DNA of 64,000 nucleotides from Alphaproteobacteria bacterium (GTDB taxonomy: Bacteria > Pseudomonadota > Gammaproteobacteria > JAGOUN01): assembly GCA_021151585.1 (NCBI GenBank), contig JAGKWX010000006.1:4839-68838 (forward strand), read 5' to 3'. Position numbers and translations under genes: made by a program. Every line of letters starts with the position of its first letter. Within the stretch, counting starts at the first letter, position 1. Below, in pieces: positions 16,597 through 24,981 of this stretch. The notes under the pieces were generated by a model, which was not told the origin of the DNA, did not search any database, and worked only from the letters and a program-made list of their open reading frames with translations.

Positions 16597-18405
16597 TTAT
16601 GGACTCCACTTAGTACTGCTATCGCTGTCACTGTCGCTTTCAAGACGCTGATCTTTCCTGTAATTCGAGAGGCGTTGAGCTAGGTATAATGCATGATCCT
16701 CATGTGTATCTGAGAATTTTGGCCTGTTAGCTTGGCCTACTGGCTTAAGCGACTCTTTTCCTTGCTGTAGGTCATGCAAGAAATCCGGCAGACGTGCTTT
16801 ATGACTAGCCGCTTCATGTTCTGAATACCCTTTGCTTGGCGATTGGTTCTCTCGACGTTTAGGCGAAGGTGGAGGTGGTGGCTTCAATTGCCCTTGTGTT
16901 ATCTCCCGTCTCAGCACATCTCCTATTTTGTTTATAGCCGGTGAAGTTATACTCGATGTTAATAGGTTCGCGCCTTTCATCGGCGAGAGTGTCTTCGCCT
17001 GTGAGGCTTGTTGACCCACTCGAGGAGGAGGTGGTGGTGGCTTCCATTGCCCTTGTGTTATCTCCCGTCTCAGCATATCTCCTACTTGGTTTATAGCCAG
17101 TGAAGTTATACTCGATGTTAATAGGTTCGCGCCTTTCATCGGCGAGGGTGTCTTCGCCTGTGAGGCTTGTTGACCCACTCGAGGAGGAGGTGGTGGTGGC
17201 TTCCATTGCCCTTGTGTTATCTCCTGTCTCAGCATATCTCCTATTTTGTTTATAGCCGGTGAAGTTATACTCGATGTTAATAGGTTCGCGCCTTTCATCG
17301 GCGAGGGTCTTGCCGGAGAAGCGGATGCTTGTTTCGTTGATCGTCGTGGCGAAGTAAACACTGACTCCGGTGATTTCTCAAGAACTTCTGGCCTTTCTTC
17401 TGAACATAACGCGTCTATTTGTTGCCTCAACCAATGTATTTTGTTGTTTGCTTGATCAAAGTCACGTTGTGCATGTTCTAGACTAGCTTGTTGAGTTTGT
17501 CTAGCATGCGCTAAACATTTAATCTCATCCCTGACCTCCTTCAATCGATTAACCACTTGCGGTATATTTGCTTGCAATGTATCAGAGGTCTCCTTAGCTA
17601 GCGCTATTTCTTGTTGAAGTTTTTCTATTTTTTCTCGTTTACCTGTAATCATTTCGCCAAGAGACTCACAGTCGCAAGATGCATTTAGCTGCCGTCTTTG
17701 TTCTGCCTCGACTCTTTTTATGCTTATTTCTGATCTTAAATTTTCAATCTCTACTGCTATTTCTTTTGCTTGCGTTTCTGCATTCTCTATGTCATTTTTG
17801 ACATTCTGCACTTGGCCTGTTAGCGTATCGATAATTTTTTCGTCTTTATCTTCTAACCTATTATCTGAGTTTTCATTGTTATTCACATGCATATCAATAA
17901 GCCCTTTAAGGATTTCTTCAGACATATCTGGACATGCAAAAATTGGATATCTGAGCTTAGGCAAAGAGATCTTATTTTCAAAGAATTTGCTTAATTTTCG
18001 CTCTATAGATTTCAAATAGCTCGGCTCTGCATTCTTTAATACGCGGTCAATTGCTCCTAGGAAAAATGGACGCAACTGAATGATTTCCTCTTCTACAGAG
18101 ACGAAAATATACCAAGGATGAATTAAGACTATGCATTGTGATGTTTCTCGATTTTCCGTGCTAACAAGCATAAATTCATCACAAGGTAGAGAGCTTATTA
18201 TACTTTCAAACGCTGCTATGTTATCGGAACAGGCTTGCTTGGCTAAGCTGTCTAAAGTTGACAGCAGATTTTCTAACCTCAATACTTCAGAACCTGTAAA
18301 CAGATTCTTGCTAACAAAATCTTTATAGCTGCTGATAGGCTGTGCATTCTTCGAAACTAGCTCAAAAGCGTTTGCTGAATCTCGGCGATGTTTAATGTTA
18401 AACAT
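16597..18405 (-). CDS. Coiled-coil protein with WH2-like/polyproline repeats and acidic tail; candidate actin-directed effector
   Basis: A 602-residue protein of unknown family. Residues 1-180 look globular. Residues about 183-345 form coiled coil. Three 53-residue repeats follow (368-420, 421-473 and 474 to about 513), each with SPMKGANLLTSSIT, then a helix such as GDMLRREITQGQ(W/L)KP and six (in the last, five) prolines. Residues 536-557 (ARLPDFLHDLQQGKESLKPV) resemble a WH2 actin-binding motif with an LKPV end, though with one extra residue. The last 14 residues are ESDSDSDSSTKW-rich, recalling the acidic-Trp tail of Arp2/3 activators or an E-block of Dot/Icm effectors. The domain readings are mine; WH2 spacing is imperfect. 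It has no signal peptide. Confidence 0.7.
   Translation of the reverse strand: MFNIKHRRDSANAFELVSKNAQPISSYKDFVSKNLFTGSEVLRLENLLSTLDSLAKQACSDNIAAFESIISSLPCDEFMLVSTENRETSQCIVLIHPWYIFVSVEEEIIQLRPFFLGAIDRVLKNAEPSYLKSIERKLSKFFENKISLPKLRYPIFACPDMSEEILKGLIDMHVNNNENSDNRLEDKDEKIIDTLTGQVQNVKNDIENAETQAKEIAVEIENLRSEISIKRVEAEQRRQLNASCDCESLGEMITGKREKIEKLQQEIALAKETSDTLQANIPQVVNRLKEVRDEIKCLAHARQTQQASLEHAQRDFDQANNKIHWLRQQIDALCSEERPEVLEKSPESVFTSPRRSTKQASASPARPSPMKGANLLTSSITSPAINKIGDMLRQEITQGQWKPPPPPPRVGQQASQAKTPSPMKGANLLTSSITSLAINQVGDMLRREITQGQWKPPPPPPRVGQQASQAKTLSPMKGANLLTSSITSPAINKIGDVLRREITQGQLKPPPPPSPKRRENQSPSKGYSEHEAASHKARLPDFLHDLQQGKESLKPVGQANRPKFSDTHEDHALYLAQRLSNYRKDQRLESDSDSDSSTKWSP
16867..17304 (-). 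repeat. 159-bp tandem repeat, about 2.75 copies, inside the WH2-like gene
   Basis: The same DNA segment recurs with an exact period of 159 bases; for example, the block beginning GCTTC(C/A)ATTGCCC starts at 16881, 17040 and 17199. Each unit encodes 53 residues ending in polyproline. Copies differ at only a few bases, including synonymous sites, which indicates recent duplication or gene conversion. Copy number is likely to vary between strains. Confidence 0.9.
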
Positions 18406-18678
18406 TAGTCCTCACTTTAGTTTATTTGTTTTAGCACATTATCCTATATCCCGCACTCACAACCGACGACATAATGTGAATACGCGAATTCAAACACTTT
18501 TTTGGAAATTTTTTCACCGTAGTGGTCGCGTACTCTGCTTGTAGAAAAAAATTCAAGCACAACACTTATTCTCAAAGCTAAAAACGTGTTCGCTACGATT
18601 CTAACAACGGAATCTAGGATGTTGCATAATATCAAAGAAGATTCACCAAGAAAACAACAATTTCTGGGTATTAATTAG
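18406..18678. other. Non-coding gap between WH2-like gene and mnmG
   Basis: About 270 bases. A minus-strand frame of 63 codons exists (18444-18635), but it starts at a TTG and has no ribosome-binding site, so I do not call it a gene. Near 18610 it holds GGAATCTAGGATG, a relative of motifs in the 15.8 kb and 27.0 kb gaps. The promoter for the leftward coiled-coil operon should lie near 18410-18500. Confidence 0.4.
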
Positions 18679-20550
18679 TCAGATTGCTTTTCTCAAGTGA
18701 ACTAACAACAATGATATCGCCGCGGGCGTGACACCAGGAATACGCGCAGCCATGCCAACGGTATCGGGCTTAATGGATGAAAATTTCTGTTGTACTTCAT
18801 TCGATAATCCAACCACATCGGCGTAATCGATATCAACTGGGATACGCAATGATTCATAACGCTGCTGTCTATCAATTTCTATTTGCTGTCGATCAATATA
18901 GCCTGCATATTTAACTTGTACTTCGACTTGCTCCGCCACCGCGTCATCTTCTATCCATGGCGAAAAAATATCTAAGGTTTTTAGGTTTTGATACGAAATA
19001 TTTGGGCGTTTTAATAAATCTAACAAAGAATATTCACGCTCTATTTTTTGACCGATCAGTTGTTCTACCGCATCACCCTTAGCATTTCCAGGTTGTACCC
19101 ACGTTGTTTTTAAACGTTGCGTTTCAGCAGCGATTTTGTGCATTTTATTTTCAAAATGACGCCAACGTTGATCAGAAATCAAGCCCAATTGTCTCGCAAC
19201 GGGTGTTAAGCGTTGATCTGCATTATCTTCACGAAGTGATAAGCGATATTCAGCGCGACTGGTAAACATACGATAAGGTTCTTGGGTACCTCGCGTGATT
19301 AAATCATCAATCATGACCCCCATATAGGCTTGATCACGTCGTGGAAACCAACCTTCTTTATTTTTGGCGCGCAATCCGGCATTCATTCCAGCAATTAATC
19401 CTTGAGCTGCGGCTTCCTCATATCCTGTGGTTCCATTAATTTGTCCAGCAAAAAATAAATTAGCTATAAATTTGGTTTCTAATGTGCCGTGTAAATCTTG
19501 CGGATTAAAAAAATCATACTCAATAGCATAACCAGGACGTGTAATATGAGCGTTTTCAAATCCAATAATAGAGCGAACAAATTGTACTTGTGCATCAAAC
19601 GGTAAACTTGTCGAAATGCCATTAGGATAAATTTCAAAACTATTCAACCCTTCTGGCTCAACAAAAATTTGATGCTTGTCTTTATCCGCAAAACGCACGA
19701 TCTTGTCTTCAATCGAAGGACAATAACGCGGACCAACACCCTCAATTTTGCCAGAATACATGGCCGAACGATGGAGATGTTCGCGAATAATATCATGTGT
19801 TTTGGGGGTCGTGTATGTCATATGACAATCAATTTGTTGCGGATGTTGAGAAACAGTACCTAAATATGAAAACACAGGGCAAGGATTATCACCCGGCTGC
19901 ACACCCATGACAGAATAATCTAAACTACGTGAATCAATACGCGGTGGAGTTCCTGTTTTTAAACGCCCAACACGAAATGGCAATTCACGCAAACGATTTG
20001 CAAGCGCAATTGACGGCGGATCACCTGCACGACCACCGGCGTGGCTTTGATCGCCGACATGAATTTTTCCACCTAAAAATGTTCCAACCGTTAACACAAC
20101 GCTAGTGGAAAAAAATTTTAGGCCAAATTGTGTGACAACACCTTTAACACTATCATGCTCAACGATAAGATCATCGACAGCTTGTTGAAAAATCGTTAGA
20201 TTTTCTTGGGTTTCAAGCATGCGACGAATCGCACGTTTATACAATTCACGATCGGCTTGAGCACGCGTAGCGCGAACAGCCGGGCCTTTGCTGGCATTTA
20301 ATATACGAAATTGAATACCCGCTGAGTCGATAGCCTGCGCCATCGCTCCACCCATGGCGTCAATTTCTTTCACTAAATGCCCTTTACCAATGCCGCCAAT
20401 GGCAGGATTACAAGACATTTGGCCTAATGTTTCTATGTTATGTGTCAGTAACAGCGTTTGGGCACCCATACGGGCAGCCGCCATTGCCGCTTCTGTGCCT
20501 GCGTGACCACCGCCGATGATAATAACGTCATAATGTTGTTCAAGATTCAT
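18679..20550 (-). CDS. mnmG: tRNA uridine-5-carboxymethylaminomethyl modification enzyme MnmG (GidA)
   Basis: FAD-dependent partner of MnmE that modifies U34 in tRNAs. It has 623 residues, close to E. coli. The FAD motif IIGGGHAGTEAA is at the N-terminus, with GGIGKGHLVKEIDAMGG, the GTFLGGKIHVG strand, and GQINGTTGYEEAAAQGLIAG. The C-terminal helical domain is complete (DIDYADVVGLSNEVQQK, then IPGVTPAAISLLLVHL). The start is the ATG at 20550 that gives MNLEQHYDVIIIGGG; an upstream in-frame extension of 25 codons is not family-like. Its partner mnmE lies at 25 kb rather than adjacent. Confidence 0.97.
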   Translation of the reverse strand: MNLEQHYDVIIIGGGHAGTEAAMAAARMGAQTLLLTHNIETLGQMSCNPAIGGIGKGHLVKEIDAMGGAMAQAIDSAGIQFRILNASKGPAVRATRAQADRELYKRAIRRMLETQENLTIFQQAVDDLIVEHDSVKGVVTQFGLKFFSTSVVLTVGTFLGGKIHVGDQSHAGGRAGDPPSIALANRLRELPFRVGRLKTGTPPRIDSRSLDYSVMGVQPGDNPCPVFSYLGTVSQHPQQIDCHMTYTTPKTHDIIREHLHRSAMYSGKIEGVGPRYCPSIEDKIVRFADKDKHQIFVEPEGLNSFEIYPNGISTSLPFDAQVQFVRSIIGFENAHITRPGYAIEYDFFNPQDLHGTLETKFIANLFFAGQINGTTGYEEAAAQGLIAGMNAGLRAKNKEGWFPRRDQAYMGVMIDDLITRGTQEPYRMFTSRAEYRLSLREDNADQRLTPVARQLGLISDQRWRHFENKMHKIAAETQRLKTTWVQPGNAKGDAVEQLIGQKIEREYSLLDLLKRPNISYQNLKTLDIFSPWIEDDAVAEQVEVQVKYAGYIDRQQIEIDRQQRYESLRIPVDIDYADVVGLSNEVQQKFSSIKPDTVGMAARIPGVTPAAISLLLVHLRKAI

Positions 20551-20707
20551 ATAAAAAGGTATCACAATATCTACATACCCCTGTACAGAGGTTATATATA
20601 TTTTAATTATCAAATTAATAGCCATCGATTATACCTTCTGATCATTATTGATTCAACTGTCAAACGATGTCACAATCTTTTATCGATACTAAGGATTGGA
20701 GCCAGTC

Positions 20708-21742
20708 TTGCCATTCGCCAAACAAAATAATTATCATGCTTTCCATGGCCTGTTTTTCGCTTTTTTATTTGCTCTTGCAAGTAATTACATTGCAAGCGTT
20801 CACTGGATACAACAACATGGTTTTAGCCCCCTAGTTATCGCGATTGTTATCGGAATGGTATATGGCAGTACTCTACGGTCATATTTACCGCATGAATGGA
20901 CTCCTGGTATTCAGTTTGCGGCCAAGAAAATACTGCGTTTTGCTATTGTGTTTTATGGTTTTCGCCTCACTTTCCAAGAAGTATACCAAGTGGGACTACA
21001 TGGATTTACGCTGGATGTGCTTATCGTCGCGCTGACCATGATCATGGGTAGCATTATTGGTATAAAAATTTTTAAACTCGATCGCGATATTGCTATTTTA
21101 ATTAGCAGCGGCGCCGCCATTTGCGGTGCAGCAGCCGTTTTAGCCACGGAAGGAGTATTGAAAAGCGAGCCTTACAAAGCTTCTCTCGCCGTTATTACGG
21201 TAGTACTCTTCGGCACAATCGCTATGTTTTTATATCCATTTTTGCAAAACCTGCATTTTTTTAACTTGGATAATATCGCATATGGCATCTACGCTGGTGC
21301 AAGCATCCATGAAGTAGCGCAAGTGGTCGTCGCCGGTAATGCAGTATCACCTGAAGCGGGCAATATTGCGGTTATTGTTAAAATGACGCGCGTCATGTTG
21401 TTAGCGCCAATGCTGATTGTGTTGGGTTGTTATATACGCCAGAGCAAACAGCATTCACTGAATCACACCAATACCATCTCGGCATGGAAAAGCATCCCTT
21501 GGTTCGCGGTAATGTTTATTTTTATTGTGGGTTTTAATTCACTAAACACACTTCCGCAACCCATTATTAGCCTTATCAATCAACTAGATAATTTTCTATT
21601 AACCATGGCCATGGCGGCACTAGGTATTGAAACCAACTTCAAAAAAGTTAAAGACATAGGATTAAAACCTATTTATTTTGCATTATTTTTATTTATCTGG
21701 CTTATTTTGGGTTGTTTTTTGATCGGTCAAACGCTTTCATAA
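20708..21742 (+). CDS. YeiH family putative sulfate/anion exporter
   Basis: Membrane protein of 344 residues with about ten helices. The family features are HWIQQHGFSPLVIAIVIGM, GIQFAAKKILRFAIVFYGFRLTFQ, the central GAAICGAAAVLATEG loop and YAGASIHEVAQVVVAGN. YeiH homologues are annotated as putative sulfate exporters from limited evidence. I place the start at the TTG at 20708, with GGAG (20698-20701) six bases upstream; a TTG at 20696 is also in frame but too close to AAGGA. It is divergent from mnmG across about 155 bases that must hold both promoters. Confidence 0.85.
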   Translation: MPFAKQNNYHAFHGLFFAFLFALASNYIASVHWIQQHGFSPLVIAIVIGMVYGSTLRSYLPHEWTPGIQFAAKKILRFAIVFYGFRLTFQEVYQVGLHGFTLDVLIVALTMIMGSIIGIKIFKLDRDIAILISSGAAICGAAAVLATEGVLKSEPYKASLAVITVVLFGTIAMFLYPFLQNLHFFNLDNIAYGIYAGASIHEVAQVVVAGNAVSPEAGNIAVIVKMTRVMLLAPMLIVLGCYIRQSKQHSLNHTNTISAWKSIPWFAVMFIFIVGFNSLNTLPQPIISLINQLDNFLLTMAMAALGIETNFKKVKDIGLKPIYFALFLFIWLILGCFLIGQTLS

Positions 21743-21775
21743 GCTTAACTTAAGAAAATTAAGTTAAACTTATGA
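21737..21775. repeat. 17-bp hairpin spanning the yeiH stop and the next start codon
   Basis: TCATAAGCTTAACTTAA (21737-21753) pairs with TTAAGTTAAACTTATGA (21759-21775) with one mismatch and a 5-base loop. The left arm includes the yeiH stop codon and the right arm includes the ATG at 21772. Folding would bury the start codon, so it may control translation of the downstream gene or act as a terminator, since AAAAAA follows on the plus strand (useful only for leftward transcription). Confidence 0.6.
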
Positions 21776-23745
21776 AAAAAAACTTAGATCAAGTTATGCA
21801 AAAGCGCAGTGATTTAACAGCTAAACTTTTTTCAGATCGACTTGAAACAAATAGTGCTTTATCAGCAGCTGGCCTGCATCAAGGTCCGCCTCATAAAACG
21901 ACATCTCAGCAATCAAAACCCCTTGATAGAACACCTTTTACTCAAGGCTCTAGTGATGCATGGCAAACAATTATTGTAAGCTCAATCTTACATAATGCGT
22001 CGGCACCATTATTTTTTATGCAACTTAAAATCATGCGAGAATTGCCATTAAATCATTCCGCGCCTATTTTATTTGGTATTTGGTCACTAACGGCTTTAAT
22101 AAATAGTTGGGTAAATTACTACAAATATATTTTACGCTTAACGCCTGAGTTTTCGCTAACATTTGAAGACAACAATATCAAAACAAAAAAACCGGGCACA
22201 TTATATTTTTTCTTCGTTAAGAAAGAACAAAAATTAATATTACATTATAAAATTCTGGTTGAGACTCAAAACGAAAACACAAATAAACAAGAGCTAATTG
22301 AGGAAATTGTCTCATTAGAAAGTACCACTTTGGATCAAAGATTAGTAGATAAATTAGCACAAGGTAAATTTAACACATTAACAAAAGATGAATCAGTTGC
22401 ACTCAAAAACTTTATCAAACAAAACTACCCAAATCATCATCCTGTTCTAGTGGCTGATGAAGATTTTATCCCAGGCAATCGAAAAGATTCGTGGTTTTTT
22501 ACCAAATGCGCCATGTCAGAATTTCCATCTATTTTTTCAGGCATGATTCTTGGTTACACCGTCACTGTCGGACAAAGTGAGTCTTCTAGAGTTGCTGCTG
22601 CGATTTTTCTTGGCTTAATGAATTACATTAAAAATCTTTTAATAGATATGCCAATTATAGTTAATGCGTATGGTACAAATAAATCCCTGGGTAATCTAGG
22701 GCTGATTATCGACCAACCTGGCACATGGCTAGTCTTTAATACCCTGGTTATTGGCTTATTGAAAAATGTTGCGCCTACTGTCATCGCTATATTAACAGCT
22801 TACAGTATATTAACGGCAAAAAATATTCCATTTACTGTCAATCTTATTGCCTCTATGATGCTTTATCCATTTGTTGCATCAACATTTTTGATTTTTACTA
22901 TGTACGCTTTACAAAAATTAAATCTGAACAAGAGCAGTAAACAAGAGCCAATATCCTTGTGGAAACATCGCCCAAATTTTAAAACACTTGGAGAGTATTT
23001 CGGCATCATAGTTAGTGAAAGTAATTACACAATCTTCTCCATACCTATGTGGCGATCATTATTTAGCCATAACTCTGTCGCGTCGATGTTAACTTTACAT
23101 AACTCTTTCGCAAAAGAAACGTCATCTTGGTGTGATATATTATTAGCCGCACCCGGAGAAATATTAGGGTGGCGCGCATTGACTATCAGCGGATTTTTGA
23201 CCGTTTTTGCATTATCACCTCATTTCATAGCAACACTGTTGGCAACAATGAACGCTATAGGAAATATTGCCATCATCTACGACCCAACGGCTGAAGTAGC
23301 GACTAGTTTTTTAAAGTTCTTTTTTGAAAACAAAGCTGATTCATTTATTTCACTACTTACTTACATAATGCTTAGTCTTGAAATATTTGCTGCTATTATG
23401 GGTGCAAAAAGTCAATATTCTAATTTCTTAGAAGCTGTGAAATGTCGCGCAGATGAATTATGGATAAATACAAATACTGCCTCGGAACATCAAAATCCAG
23501 TTATACGGTTTGCAGAAAAAAATAATCAGGATAATAATTTTGCAGGCCCCTATGTTCTATTAAGAAACCAGGTTATCAACATGAACGCAGAGTATTTTCG
23601 TGAAAATTCTCAAATGCACAGCATTGAAAATGAATCAAGAAGCTATCAACAGCTAATAATTAATTATTCTATTTTATACGGAGATGAACATAGGGATACA
23701 GAACTCGCTGAAACAAAAGACGATTTTTGCTTATCGCCTAGTTAA
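21772..23745 (+). CDS. Large multi-pass membrane protein of unknown function
   Basis: A 657-residue protein that I do not recognise. The first 60 residues are hydrophilic (Ser/Thr/Gln-rich). Hydrophobic segments lie at about 65-120, 240-300, 315-385 and 455-560, giving roughly 8-10 membrane helices. A hydrophilic domain of about 100 residues (130-235) sits after the second helix, and a charged tail of about 90 residues ends the protein. The start codon sits in a strong hairpin and lacks a Shine-Dalgarno sequence. The 3' end overlaps the convergent MFS gene by 15 bases. Base composition resembles the neighbours. It could be a lineage-specific transporter or a secreted membrane effector; nothing decides. 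Confidence 0.75.
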   Translation: MKKNLDQVMQKRSDLTAKLFSDRLETNSALSAAGLHQGPPHKTTSQQSKPLDRTPFTQGSSDAWQTIIVSSILHNASAPLFFMQLKIMRELPLNHSAPILFGIWSLTALINSWVNYYKYILRLTPEFSLTFEDNNIKTKKPGTLYFFFVKKEQKLILHYKILVETQNENTNKQELIEEIVSLESTTLDQRLVDKLAQGKFNTLTKDESVALKNFIKQNYPNHHPVLVADEDFIPGNRKDSWFFTKCAMSEFPSIFSGMILGYTVTVGQSESSRVAAAIFLGLMNYIKNLLIDMPIIVNAYGTNKSLGNLGLIIDQPGTWLVFNTLVIGLLKNVAPTVIAILTAYSILTAKNIPFTVNLIASMMLYPFVASTFLIFTMYALQKLNLNKSSKQEPISLWKHRPNFKTLGEYFGIIVSESNYTIFSIPMWRSLFSHNSVASMLTLHNSFAKETSSWCDILLAAPGEILGWRALTISGFLTVFALSPHFIATLLATMNAIGNIAIIYDPTAEVATSFLKFFFENKADSFISLLTYIMLSLEIFAAIMGAKSQYSNFLEAVKCRADELWINTNTASEHQNPVIRFAEKNNQDNNFAGPYVLLRNQVINMNAEYFRENSQMHSIENESRSYQQLIINYSILYGDEHRDTELAETKDDFCLSPS

Positions 23746-24978
23746 ATATATCTCTGTACAACGCGTTTCTTCTAAGCATAAATATGTAATGACTAATCCT
23801 AATAGTAATACAACAGATACTGCAGAAAATCCGATTTGATAATCACTTATTTCATATGCTGTCGCCTCAATGGATTTTATCTTGGCATGTAGGTCCATTA
23901 AATAACCCATTAAAGGCTGCATAACAACACCAGTGAAAACCGCTGCTAAATTAATTAATCCAGATGCCGTTACAAAATGCTGTGGCGGAATAATATCTTT
24001 TGCAAGACCAAATGTCAGGCTTTGCACAGAAGCGGAAAATCCTAATAAAAATAACAACATCATCATAACAAGTGCTGGCACATGTTCTGCAGCAATAAAA
24101 AATAATGAGGCCATAAAACCAATACCAAAACATAGATAAATTGGCAATTTACGACGTTTAAGATAATCTGAAAACCAACCAATAAACGCCGAACCTAAAC
24201 CAAGTCCTAGCCAAAATACAATATTACAATAACCAGCTTGCTCATTGCTCCAATGATAAACTTTCATTAAATATGGAATACACCACAGAGATGCTATACC
24301 TGTGACTGTTACCCATGATACAAAACCGATTGCTGCAATCCACCAGACTTGTTTTATTTTAAATGTATCACTCAAGCGCGCATGATCAATATCAGGAATA
24401 TCGGTTAGTTTTTTTTCACCATCACGTAAAATCAACCAAAATAAAATTGACAATACAATGGTTAACCATGCTATTGTCAATAATCCATGACGCCAGCCCA
24501 TATAATTAATTAACGCTGCTAATGGCCCACCACCTACCATACACCCCAACGCTGCACCAAACTGCACTAATCCTGCAATTAGGGCAAAACGCTTATGCGA
24601 AAACCAGCGCGTCGCTAAAAATAGTGCGCCTAAAAATGCAAATGGCGATCCAATTCCCATTAATAATCGACCCACACCCAATATCCATGGCTCACTTGCC
24701 GTTGCAAAAAACAATACACCGATACCACTTAATAAAACAGAAACGCTTAATAATATTCGTGCGCCATAACGATCTAATAAAGCGCCAGCAGGTATTTGAA
24801 AAAAAGTTGATGCTAATGAAAAAATCGCAATTAACATCCCTAAATGTGCCGCATCTAAAGTAAAATCTGTTAATAAATTTTGCGTCATTACACTAGGTGA
24901 TACCGCAAGAAAATAATCGTAAACATAAAAAAATGAACCAAAAAAACAGATAAAGAAAGGCTGAAATTTTTTAAACAT
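23731..24978 (-). CDS. MFS transporter
   Basis: A 415-residue, 12-helix major facilitator. The MFS loop 2-3 signature is visible as GALLDRYGARILL, and the helix-5 region LVQFGAALGCMVGGGPLAALIN resembles the anion/phthalate-type permeases that are expanded in Legionellales. The substrate cannot be read from the sequence. The start lies three bases after the mnmE stop, so it is probably transcribed with mnmE. The 3' end overlaps the convergent unknown gene by 15 bases. Confidence 0.88.
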   Translation of the reverse strand: MFKKFQPFFICFFGSFFYVYDYFLAVSPSVMTQNLLTDFTLDAAHLGMLIAIFSLASTFFQIPAGALLDRYGARILLSVSVLLSGIGVLFFATASEPWILGVGRLLMGIGSPFAFLGALFLATRWFSHKRFALIAGLVQFGAALGCMVGGGPLAALINYMGWRHGLLTIAWLTIVLSILFWLILRDGEKKLTDIPDIDHARLSDTFKIKQVWWIAAIGFVSWVTVTGIASLWCIPYLMKVYHWSNEQAGYCNIVFWLGLGLGSAFIGWFSDYLKRRKLPIYLCFGIGFMASLFFIAAEHVPALVMMMLLFLLGFSASVQSLTFGLAKDIIPPQHFVTASGLINLAAVFTGVVMQPLMGYLMDLHAKIKSIEATAYEISDYQIGFSAVSVVLLLGLVITYLCLEETRCTEIYLTRR

Positions 24979-24981
24979 ATT

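Noticed and set aside
16859..17206. Repetitive 115-codon frame (EATTTSSSSGSTSLTGEDT repeats)
   Set aside because: It is the other reading frame of the 159-bp coding repeat; the polyproline/WH2-like frame continues across the whole gene, this one does not.
16867..17304. Possible CRISPR or intergenic satellite
   Set aside because: Repeat units are adjacent, 159 bases long, without spacers, and lie inside a continuous reading frame.
18444..18635. 63-codon minus-strand frame
   Set aside because: TTG start, no ribosome-binding site, no family; treated as non-coding gap.
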